Positions 54,463 to 61,544 of a stretch of DNA of 64,000 bases are shown here, piece by piece; within the stretch, counting starts at the first letter, position 1, and each line of letters opens with the position of its first letter. Location: positions 501,774 to 565,773 of the forward strand of contig NZ_JAMLFX010000001.1 in the NCBI RefSeq assembly GCF_023634765.1. Direction: 5' to 3'. The position numbers were made by a program, and so were the translations under genes. The stretch is from Pseudomonas sp. AKS31 (GTDB lineage: Bacteria; Pseudomonadota; Gammaproteobacteria; Pseudomonadales; Pseudomonadaceae). A model generated the notes under the pieces. It ran no database searches. It saw nothing but the letters and a program-made list of their open reading frames with translations, and was not told the DNA's origin.

Positions 54463-56679
54463 ATGGCAGAGAACAGATATGCGCTCACGTACGCCGGTGA
54501 GGGCGGCAATGCAACGGGCGGATTTTCGTTGCCCGACAACCTCGGCAAACCGCTGCAGGATTTGAATCTGACGCTAGCGTTGGCAAGCGTGGACATTCGT
54601 TTGCTGACCCAAGAGCAGATCAAGCTGCGCGAACTGTTGGTGAGCCAGCAATCGCTATTCAAGGTTGTGGCGGCAGCCCCTGCTGCAAACAGTGAGCCGA
54701 AGTCAAAGCTCAAGGCAGAGGTCGAGCAGCGCTCCCCCCCCAAAGCCATGCTAGCGACGATGGCACAGCAGACCTCTTTGTCTGAACTCAATCGAGTGCT
54801 GAAACTGGACAAGGATCAACTTCAGGCGCTTTCACAAGAAACCCTGAGGATGGCCAGCGAGAAACAGGTTGCTCCCAGTGGCGCCACCAGCGTGGATCTG
54901 CTGCAGGTGCAACTGGCTGCGGCCAAATCGGGGGTAGGTGAAGGCCTTCAACCCGAGCTTAAAGTTGCCGCCTTGACCGATTTCGCCCGCGATGCGGCGA
55001 TCAACGCTTCGGCGTTCGGCGTTGATGTGAAATCAGCCGGCGAGATGATGCTGGCCTGGCAATCAGCGATGAATCTTGATCGCGGTAAAAGCCAAAGCCT
55101 GGCCGATGCGACCAACTATCTGGGGCACAGCACGCTGGACGCGACATCGGCGGACATTGGCTCAGTTGTACAGAATGTTGGTGAAAAAGCCGTCGCCGGC
55201 GGACTCACGCCGGAGCAGGTCGCGGCACTGGCCGCAGCGTTTTTGAACAGCGGTGTTGACAAGTCTGCTGCGGGAGCCGGGCTCAACAGTCTGTTGACGG
55301 TGCTTGCCAAGGCCGACACGGCCACGGATGAGCAGCGCACTGCCTGGGCTTCACTGGGCAATGGACTGGGGTCGGAGGCAGTCGCCACAGGCATGAAGAC
55401 CGATGCGTCGGCGACCATCATCAAGGTCATGGAAGCCCTCAAGGACAAGAAGCCCGAAGAGAAGGAGGCTTTGACCAAGAACCTCTTCAGTGGCAACGAC
55501 GCCATTCTCAAGTTGCTGAAAAAACCTGAGGACGTGACCAAGGCGTTCGGTCTGCTGACTGCGCCGAATCCGCAAGCCCCGTCGAAGCTCAATTACGCCG
55601 GCTCAGTCAGCAAAGACGCTGAGCAATTGGGGGGCACCTCGCAAGGACGCGTCAATGCGCTGGACGCGAGTGTCACACGGTTGTTTACAGCCGCTGGCGG
55701 TGCATTCACCAATGCGTTCGATGGTGTGGTGGTCTCTCTGGATGCTGTCGCCAGTGGCATGGCCCGCTTTGCCGAGGAGCAGCCAAGGGCGACGGCGGCC
55801 TTGCTCACGCTGGGTGGCGTTATTGCCTTGTCCCGGGGCGCGCAAATCAAAGCTGCCACGACCTCGGTCATTCGCGGTGCGGCGACAAAATTGCTGACGA
55901 CGGCAGGCGCCGGTCCTCTTATCGATGTTCTGGATCAGCCTGCCAGCGCTGGCGACACCGGCAAGTCCGACAAGTCCGACAAACCCGACAAGCCTGAAAA
56001 AACTGACAAACCCGAAAAAACCGGCAAGCCCAAAAAACGCCGAAACCCGGCCAAACTCAAAGCCTCCGTCAGTCCCCCATCTGTCGAGCCGCTAGCACCT
56101 GAGCAACCACGCCCGACATTGCGCAGCCGTTTCACCGACGCCAAAGCTCTGGCCAAGGGATTCAGCAAAACCAATGCACTGCTGACCGTGGCCGCTGCGG
56201 CTCCCGATGTGTTGAAGGGGCTGGAGGAAGGCGATAACAAACTGGTCGGCGGTGCGCTGGGTTCAGCCGGTGGCAGTCTGGCCGGTGGTTATGCCGGTGC
56301 GGTTACCGGCGCGATGATCGGCAGTTTCATTCCCGTCATCGGCACGGCCATCGGAGGCGTGGTGGGCGGCATCGTCGGCAGTACGATGGGCAGCATGGGC
56401 GGTTCTTGGCTCGGTGAAAAACTGGCACCGGCCTCCGACAAACTCGCCCCGCCGGCAGACGTCGCCAAAGAACTGCCGAGCGCGCAGACGCAAAATCAGC
56501 AGGTGAGCTTTTCACCGTTGATCCAGGTCACCTGTCCGGCTCCGGACACGGCTGAACAAATCCGCACAATCATCGGGCAGCAACTGAGTGGACAATTCCA
56601 CGGCCAGTTCCTGCCGCTGTTGACCAACAACCCACTCGCCACCCGCCGTGACGCAGCCCTGACCGATGGAGCCGCCTGA
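54463..56679 (+). CDS. tape measure protein (cassette 1)
   Basis: 738 aa. It follows E' by 7 bases. The N-terminal half is helical (TLALASVDIRLLTQEQIKLR) with segments such as FARDAAINASAFGVDVKSAG and EQVAALAAAFLNSGVDKSAA that match P2-like tape measures. Residues about 500-530 form a low-complexity run of DKPEKT/DKPDK units and a basic KKRRNP stretch. A Gly-rich hydrophobic hairpin region (GSAGGSLAGGYAGAVTGAMI) lies near 610-650. It fixes tail length and exits first on contraction. The C-terminus has PLIQVTCPAPDTAEQIRTII. Confidence 0.85.
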   Translation: MAENRYALTYAGEGGNATGGFSLPDNLGKPLQDLNLTLALASVDIRLLTQEQIKLRELLVSQQSLFKVVAAAPAANSEPKSKLKAEVEQRSPPKAMLATMAQQTSLSELNRVLKLDKDQLQALSQETLRMASEKQVAPSGATSVDLLQVQLAAAKSGVGEGLQPELKVAALTDFARDAAINASAFGVDVKSAGEMMLAWQSAMNLDRGKSQSLADATNYLGHSTLDATSADIGSVVQNVGEKAVAGGLTPEQVAALAAAFLNSGVDKSAAGAGLNSLLTVLAKADTATDEQRTAWASLGNGLGSEAVATGMKTDASATIIKVMEALKDKKPEEKEALTKNLFSGNDAILKLLKKPEDVTKAFGLLTAPNPQAPSKLNYAGSVSKDAEQLGGTSQGRVNALDASVTRLFTAAGGAFTNAFDGVVVSLDAVASGMARFAEEQPRATAALLTLGGVIALSRGAQIKAATTSVIRGAATKLLTTAGAGPLIDVLDQPASAGDTGKSDKSDKPDKPEKTDKPEKTGKPKKRRNPAKLKASVSPPSVEPLAPEQPRPTLRSRFTDAKALAKGFSKTNALLTVAAAAPDVLKGLEEGDNKLVGGALGSAGGSLAGGYAGAVTGAMIGSFIPVIGTAIGGVVGGIVGSTMGSMGGSWLGEKLAPASDKLAPPADVAKELPSAQTQNQQVSFSPLIQVTCPAPDTAEQIRTIIGQQLSGQFHGQFLPLLTNNPLATRRDAALTDGAA

Positions 56680-57062
56680 TGAAACAACAAATGGCATTAG
56701 GCAGCTTCATCTTCGGCCTGTCGCGCCAATTTGCGTACCACTCGTTGTTGCGCAAGTCCGATGGTGGCTGGACGGAAATACAGATTCTCACCAGCAAACC
56801 GAAATCCAGCCAGACCGGCCAGAAAACGGAAACCCTGACCATCACCGGCAAATCGATGTACGCCGTGGCCATGGATCGGCTGGATGAACTGCGCGCCTTG
56901 CAGGCGCTGCGTATTCCGCTGCCGCTGATCGATGGCATCGGTCGCAACTGGGGTCTGTGGCGGATCAACAACGTTCAGGAAACCCAAACCTACATCATCG
57001 ATGACGGTACGGCGATGGTGGTCGATTGGGTCATCGAATTGGCGGAGTTCAACAATGCGTAA
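56679..57062 (+). CDS. tail protein U (P2 gpU-like)
   Basis: 127 aa. MALGSFIFGLSRQFAYHSLL and GRNWGLWRINNVQETQTYII are the phage P2 gpU pattern. In P2 and Mu relatives gpU is a baseplate hub/tape-measure-linked component. The start overlaps the tape-measure stop by one base (TGATG) and the end overlaps X by 8 bases. Confidence 0.88.
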   Translation: MKQQMALGSFIFGLSRQFAYHSLLRKSDGGWTEIQILTSKPKSSQTGQKTETLTITGKSMYAVAMDRLDELRALQALRIPLPLIDGIGRNWGLWRINNVQETQTYIIDDGTAMVVDWVIELAEFNNA

Positions 57063-57267
57063 GGTTCGAAGCGTGGCCGGTGATTCGGTGAATCTGCTGC
57101 TCTACCGCGAAACCGGGCGCAGCGACGATGCCGCTGAAGAAGCCCTGTGGAAGCTCAACCCGACCCTGGCCGAGCACGGCCCGGTTCTGCCCGCTGGCAT
57201 CTGGGTCGTGCTGCCTGAACTCAACAACAAACCTGCTGCGATCAAAGCGCTCACGGCCTGGGATTAA
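57055..57267 (+). CDS. tail protein X (LysM-like, P2 gpX)
   Basis: 70 aa from ATG 57055 (MRKVRSVAGDSVNLLLYRET). The sequence GDSVNLLLYRETGRSDDAAE followed by NPTLAEHGPVLPAGIWVVLP is the LysM-like gpX fold that attaches hub to spike. It lies within the U-X-D order of P2 and overlaps U by 8 bases, indicating coupling. Confidence 0.88.
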   Translation: MRKVRSVAGDSVNLLLYRETGRSDDAAEEALWKLNPTLAEHGPVLPAGIWVVLPELNNKPAAIKALTAWD

Positions 57268-57276
57268 GGAGGTTGT

Positions 57277-58308
57277 ATGGCATTGGGTTTTACCCCGGTC
57301 GTTCAGATTTATGGCGCAAACGCGGACCTGCTCAACCAGCGTCTTATCAGTTGGGAGCACATTGATGCCGCCGGTATCGAGTCGGATCAACTGACCCTGA
57401 CCATTGATCTGGAAGGTCTCGAAGGGCTGCCAAATCTGGGCGGGAAAATCGGCCTGCTGGTGGGTTACCTGGAAATGGAAGAAATGGTCGACAAGGGCCA
57501 GTTCAAAGTCACTCGCCTGACACCGACGCTGTTTCCGTTTCGCCTGACCCTGGTGGCCACTGCAGCGCCTTTCAGCAAGGATGACGAGACCGGCTTCAAG
57601 CAGCGGCGCACCGCCAGTCATGGACCAACGACGCTCGGTCAGTTGTTTAGCAAACTGGTGTCGCAGCACGGTTTTTCATCGCGTGTCGCTGCGGACGTGT
57701 CGATGATCAAGATCGCCCACGTCGACCAGTCCAATGAAACTGACATGGGCTTTCTGACGCGGCTGGCAAAGAAGTACAACCTGGTCGCCAAACCTTATGG
57801 CGATGCGTATGTGCTGGCGCGGCCCGGTCAGATCAAATCCATCTCGGGGCAGAAACTGCAGGATGTGACGTTGTCGGTCACCCACGACAATCGTCCCGGC
57901 GATCACGCCTTCATCAGCGCCACGCTGGAAGAGGCTGCCCGCGAACAGGCCAATGGCTGCAAGACCTGTTTTGTCGATGCTGTTACAGGCGTTTTGCATT
58001 GGGTCGAGACGGGACTCGCGCCGTTCAAGACCATCCGCCAGAAGCAACCCAATGAAGCGGATGCCATCGCCGTTGGCGAGGGCGAAGTGCGCAAGATGTT
58101 GCGCCACAAATACAAGGTGAAGATCACCTGTCCTGGTGATCCACGGCTGGCTGCCGAGGGCCTGCTGCTGCTCGATGAAACCTGGCCGGATTTTATGCGG
58201 GGGCGCTGGTCGATCGACAAGGTCACCGCCAGTGGCAATCGCGAGAACAGCTATCGCTGCCTGATCGATGCCAGCGGCCTCGATCCAAAGGCTGAATCCA
58301 AAGACTGA
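57277..58308 (+). CDS. baseplate hub protein D (P2 gpD-like)
   Basis: 343 aa. AAGGAGG (57267-57273) precedes ATG 57277. WEHIDAAGIESDQLTLTIDL and DMGFLTRLAKKYNLVAKPYG are characteristic of the gpD late-control/hub family, which forms the trimeric hub between tube and spike. It is the last tail gene of cassette 1. In the R-pyocin locus a lysozyme gene follows; here a REP pair and a new tail cassette follow. Confidence 0.9.
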   Translation: MALGFTPVVQIYGANADLLNQRLISWEHIDAAGIESDQLTLTIDLEGLEGLPNLGGKIGLLVGYLEMEEMVDKGQFKVTRLTPTLFPFRLTLVATAAPFSKDDETGFKQRRTASHGPTTLGQLFSKLVSQHGFSSRVAADVSMIKIAHVDQSNETDMGFLTRLAKKYNLVAKPYGDAYVLARPGQIKSISGQKLQDVTLSVTHDNRPGDHAFISATLEEAAREQANGCKTCFVDAVTGVLHWVETGLAPFKTIRQKQPNEADAIAVGEGEVRKMLRHKYKVKITCPGDPRLAAEGLLLLDETWPDFMRGRWSIDKVTASGNRENSYRCLIDASGLDPKAESKD

Positions 58309-58321
58309 CGACACAACTCCC

Positions 58322-58411
58322 TGTGGGAGCGAGCCTGCTCGCGAAGAGGCCGGAACATCCAACATTGAAGGCGACTGAGACACCGCTTTCGCGAGCAGGC
58401 TCGCTCCCACA
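58322..58411. repeat. paired REP elements at the cassette junction
   Basis: 24-bp arms (58322-58345 and 58388-58411) are exact inverted copies of the GTGGGAGCGAGCCTGCTCGC REP. They begin 14 bases after the gpD stop and end 37 bases before the first gene of cassette 2, so they mark the seam between the P2-like and the Mu/SfV-like cassettes. Confidence 0.9.
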
Positions 58412-58448
58412 TGGGCCTGTGGTCATTTTCATAATCTGGAACACCACC

Positions 58449-59033
58449 ATGAAGATCACCCCGATCCTCACGCAACTGCGTGCGCAATGCCCTGGCCTTG
58501 CCAACCACATTGCCGTTGGTGTCGATCTGGCCTTGCTGCAAGGCAACCCCGATCTGCCAACACCTTCGGCCCACGTGCTGCCTATCGCCGATCTGGCCAG
58601 CAACAGTACCTCCCAAAACCTCACCACCCAACCGATCCGCGACCGCTTCGAAATCGTCCTGGTGCTTGACGCCACGGACGCCACAAAAGCGCTGGATCTG
58701 TTGCACGACCTGCGCGCCGAACTGTGGCGTGCGCTGGTGGGGTTCAAGCCCGATTCCGACTACAGCGCCATCGTCTACGACGGCGGCGAAATGGTCTCGA
58801 TCAACAGCAGCCGCGCCTTCTACCGGCTGCGCTTTTTTGCCGAGTTCCAGCTCGGCCGCAATCTGCCGAGTCAGCCTGCGGAGAGTTGGCACGAACGCGA
58901 ACTGGACGGTTTGTCGTCCTTTACCGGGGCCACCGTACGGGTCGATGCGATCGATCCGGCCGACCCCAACCTGAAACGCCCGGGCCCCGATGGGCGCGTG
59001 GAAATGACTTTCTCTGGAGACGTAACCCCATGA
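58449..59033 (+). CDS. tail terminator (Mu gp37-like), start of cassette 2
   Basis: 194 aa. It begins MKITPILTQLRAQCPGLANH; the core DRFEIVLVLDATDATKALDL, LLHDLRAELWRALVGF and AFYRLRFFAEFQLGRN fit the Gp37 / tail terminator family that caps the tube. It overlaps the next gene by 4 bases (ATGA). The gene order from here on is that of Mu and SfV tails. Confidence 0.8.
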   Translation: MKITPILTQLRAQCPGLANHIAVGVDLALLQGNPDLPTPSAHVLPIADLASNSTSQNLTTQPIRDRFEIVLVLDATDATKALDLLHDLRAELWRALVGFKPDSDYSAIVYDGGEMVSINSSRAFYRLRFFAEFQLGRNLPSQPAESWHERELDGLSSFTGATVRVDAIDPADPNLKRPGPDGRVEMTFSGDVTP

Positions 59034-59209
59034 GCAATCGCATCACCGTACTGCCGGCCGCTGGCCGCGTCGTACCTGACCCGGAGGCGGGCGATCTGCT
59101 GCCGGCCGAAGGCCGTGAAGTGCTGGACAGCGCCTGGTGGCGCCGACGTCTGGCCGACGGCGATATCACCCTCAAAACCGCACCAGCCAAACAAAAGGGA
59201 GCCAAATAA
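59030..59209 (+). CDS. DUF2635 small protein
   Basis: 59 aa, NRITVLPAAGRVVPDPEAGD then SAWWRRRLADGDITL, typical of DUF2635 proteins encoded just before Mu-type sheath genes. It overlaps both neighbours (ATGA, TAATG). Function unknown. Confidence 0.85.
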   Translation: MSNRITVLPAAGRVVPDPEAGDLLPAEGREVLDSAWWRRRLADGDITLKTAPAKQKGAK

Positions 59210-60705
59210 TGGCGATCGGATTCAGCAACATCCCTGCGGACATTCGTGTACCGCTGTTCTATGCCGAAATGGACAACTCGGCCGCCAATAGCGCGAGCTC
59301 GACCCTGCGTCGTCTGATCGTCGCTCAGGTCAACGACAACATCGCCCCGACCGAAGTCGGCAAACTGGTTTTGGTCTCCAGCGTTGCGCTGGCCAAGAGC
59401 ATCGGTGGCCAAGGTTCGATGCTCGCCTCGATGTACGAGACCTTCCGCAAGGCTGACCCGATCGGTGAGATCTGGTGCCTGCCGCTGCACAACACCGAAG
59501 GCGCGATCGCCAAAGGCGTGCTGACCCTGACCGGCACCGCCACTCAGGCCGGTGTGCTCAATCTGTATGTCGGCGGCGTGCGTGTGCAAGCCACCGTGGT
59601 CAACGGTGCCACTGCTGCGCAAGCGGCCACTGCACTGGCGCAGAAAATCAACGCAACCGCCGATCTGCCGGTGAGCGCGGCCGCGGCTGAAGGCGTGGTC
59701 ACCCTGAGTGCCAAGTGGACCGGTGACAGCGGCAACGACATCAGTCTGCAGTTCAATCGACTGGGCAAGAGCAACGGCGAAGAAACCCCGGCCGGCCTGA
59801 CCACTGCGATCACCGCCATGACCGGCGGTGCCGGCGTGCCGGATCAGGTGGCGGCGATTGCCGCACTGGGCGACGAGCCGTTCGAGTTCATCGCACTGCC
59901 ATGGTCGGATCTGTCGACCCTCAACACCTGGCAAGCGGTCATGGATGACAGCACCGGTCGCTGGTCGTGGGCCAAACAACTGTTCGGTCACGTCTACAGC
60001 GCCAAGCGCGGCACCGTCGGCACTTTGGTTGCGGCCGGTCAGGCGCGTAATGACCAGCACATGACCATTCAGGCGCTGGAGCCAGGCGTACCGCAACCGT
60101 TCTGGGTACAAGCTGCGGCACTGGCTGCACGCACCGCGGTATTCATCTCCGCCGACGCTAGCCGTCCGACCCAAAGCGGCAGCCTGCCGGGTGTTGATCC
60201 GGCACCGGCGAGTGAGCGCTTTACCCTGACCGAGCGTCAGTCGCTGCTCAACTATGGCATCGCCACTGCCTACTACGAAGGCGGTTACGTGCGCATCCAG
60301 CGCTCGATCACCACCTACCAGAAAAACGCTTACGGTCAGGCCGACAACTCCTACCTGGACAGCGAAACCATGCACCAGTCGGCGTTCATCGTGCGTCGTC
60401 TGCAAAGCGTGATCACCAGCAAATACGGGCGCCACAAACTGGCCTCCGACGGCACCCGTTTCGGCGCCGGCCAGCCGATCGTGACGCCTGCGACCATTCG
60501 CGGTGAGCTGATCGCGCAGTACGCCAAGCTCGAACTGGAAGGCCACGTCGAGAACGCCGAGCTGTTCGCCGAGCACCTGATCGTCGAGCGCGACGTGCAG
60601 GACCCGAGCCGCGTGAACGTGCTGTTCCCGCCGGATTACATCAACGGTCTGCGCGTGTTCGCACTGCTCAACCAATTCCGTCTGCAGTACGACGACGCGG
60701 CCTGA
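59209..60705 (+). CDS. contractile tail sheath, Mu gpL-like (cassette 2)
   Basis: 498 aa, over 100 residues longer than the cassette 1 sheath and not similar in its N-terminus (MAIGFSNIPADIRVPLFYAE). It has an inserted Ala-rich domain (TATQAGVLNLYVGGVRVQAT, residues about 105-190) and the conserved sheath core with EGGYVRIQRSITTYQKNAYG and C-terminal ALLNQFRLQYDDAA. It is of the Mu gpL/SfV type. The start overlaps the DUF2635 stop. Confidence 0.92.
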   Translation: MAIGFSNIPADIRVPLFYAEMDNSAANSASSTLRRLIVAQVNDNIAPTEVGKLVLVSSVALAKSIGGQGSMLASMYETFRKADPIGEIWCLPLHNTEGAIAKGVLTLTGTATQAGVLNLYVGGVRVQATVVNGATAAQAATALAQKINATADLPVSAAAAEGVVTLSAKWTGDSGNDISLQFNRLGKSNGEETPAGLTTAITAMTGGAGVPDQVAAIAALGDEPFEFIALPWSDLSTLNTWQAVMDDSTGRWSWAKQLFGHVYSAKRGTVGTLVAAGQARNDQHMTIQALEPGVPQPFWVQAAALAARTAVFISADASRPTQSGSLPGVDPAPASERFTLTERQSLLNYGIATAYYEGGYVRIQRSITTYQKNAYGQADNSYLDSETMHQSAFIVRRLQSVITSKYGRHKLASDGTRFGAGQPIVTPATIRGELIAQYAKLELEGHVENAELFAEHLIVERDVQDPSRVNVLFPPDYINGLRVFALLNQFRLQYDDAA

Positions 60706-60730
60706 TAAGCGCGTTTGACGTCAAGCATTC

Positions 60731-60754
60731 AGCCCACCTCGCGTGGGCTTTTTT
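60731..60754 (+). terminator. hairpin between sheath and tube genes (cassette 2)
   Basis: AGCCCAC / GTGGGCT, a 7-bp stem with a 5-nt loop and T6, lies 25 bases after the sheath stop. It may lower tube-gene transcription or be read through by the late transcript. Confidence 0.65.
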
Positions 60755-60772
60755 ATTCAAGGGAGTAACACC

Positions 60773-61120
60773 ATGGGTCAACTGATTGCAGGCACCTGCT
60801 ACGTCAAAGTCGACGGCGCACAACTGACCATCAATGGCGGCTGCGAAGCCCCGCTGATGGCGGTCAAACGCGAAACCGTCGTACCCGGCTTCTACAAGGA
60901 AACCGACATCGCGCCGTCGTTCAAAGTGACCGCGCTGCACACCGCCGACTTCCCGCTGAAGAAGCTGATTGAAGGCACCGACATCACCGTCACCTGCGAA
61001 TTCAGCAACGGCAAAGTCTACGTACTGGCCGGCGCCTACCTGGTCGAGGAACCAGTCTCCAAAGGCGATGACGCCACCATCGAACTGAAATTCGAAGGCA
61101 TCAAGGGGACCTGGCAATGA
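60773..61120 (+). CDS. tail tube protein, Mu gpM-like (cassette 2)
   Basis: 115 aa, from ATG 60773 after GGGAG. GTCYVKVDGAQLTINGGCEA, the KRETVVPGFYKETDIAPSFK segment and LAGAYLVEEPVSKGDDATIE match the Mu-type tube protein family. It is shorter than and unrelated in sequence to the cassette 1 tube. It overlaps the gp41-like gene by 4 bases. Confidence 0.9.
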   Translation: MGQLIAGTCYVKVDGAQLTINGGCEAPLMAVKRETVVPGFYKETDIAPSFKVTALHTADFPLKKLIEGTDITVTCEFSNGKVYVLAGAYLVEEPVSKGDDATIELKFEGIKGTWQ

Positions 61121-61413
61121 GCGGCGCCGTGAAGCTTCAGGTTGCGATCGAAGCTCACGGCGAGCCCCTGACCGAACTCGTCCTGCGCCGTCCGACGGTG
61201 CAGGAAGTGCGAGCGATCAAGGCGCTGCCGTACAAGATCGACAAGAGCGAAGAAGTCAGCCTCGACATGGACGTGGCGGCCAAGTACATCGCCGTGTGCG
61301 CCGGTATTCCACCGTCGTCGGTCAACCAGTTGGATCTGGCTGACCTCAACGCGCTGAGCTGGGCCGTTGCGAGTTTTTTCATGAGTGCGGCGTCGGCGCC
61401 ATCACCGACCTGA
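61117..61413 (+). CDS. tail assembly chaperone, Mu gp41-like, zero-frame product
   Basis: 98 aa. LTELVLRRPTVQEVRAIKAL and a helical C-terminus (AAKYIAVCAGIPPSSVNQLD, LADLNALSWAVASFF) are the tail assembly chaperone pattern. The last ten codons after the slippery site (MSAASAPSPT) look like out-of-frame residue. Most ribosomes would make this short form; a fraction shifts into the next entry. Confidence 0.85.
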   Translation: MSGAVKLQVAIEAHGEPLTELVLRRPTVQEVRAIKALPYKIDKSEEVSLDMDVAAKYIAVCAGIPPSSVNQLDLADLNALSWAVASFFMSAASAPSPT

Positions 61414-61544
61414 TCGCCGTCGCCTATGACCTGGCCTGGTTCTGGAAGGTTGACCCCGAACAGATGATGGCCAGGCCACTGGATGTGCTCCGCGAATCGC
61501 TGGAGCACGCGCAACGGATCAATGCGATGCAGCAGGTGCAGTGA
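61374..61544 (+). CDS. gp42-like extension made by -1 frameshifting
   Basis: T TTT TTC (61374-61380) is in phase with the zero frame as X-XXY-YYZ. A -1 shift makes the next codon CAT at 61380 and leads to HECGVGAITDLIAVAYDLAW, FWKVDPEQMMARPLDVLRES and LEHAQRINAMQQVQ before TGA at 61542-61544. The fusion would be 142 aa. The extension resembles small GpE-type proteins. Its stop overlaps the tape-measure ATG. Mu and many other phages frameshift at this position. No separate start codon or ribosome site exists for the extension. Confidence 0.87.
   Translation, partial: FFHECGVGAITDLIAVAYDLAWFWKVDPEQMMARPLDVLRESLEHAQRINAMQQVQ

Noticed and set aside
45237..58308. Type VI secretion or another extracellular contractile injection system
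   Set aside because: The V-W-J-I-H-FI-FII-E-T-U-X-D order is that of P2/R-pyocins; no TssJLM, ClpV or AAA/toxin cargo genes are present.
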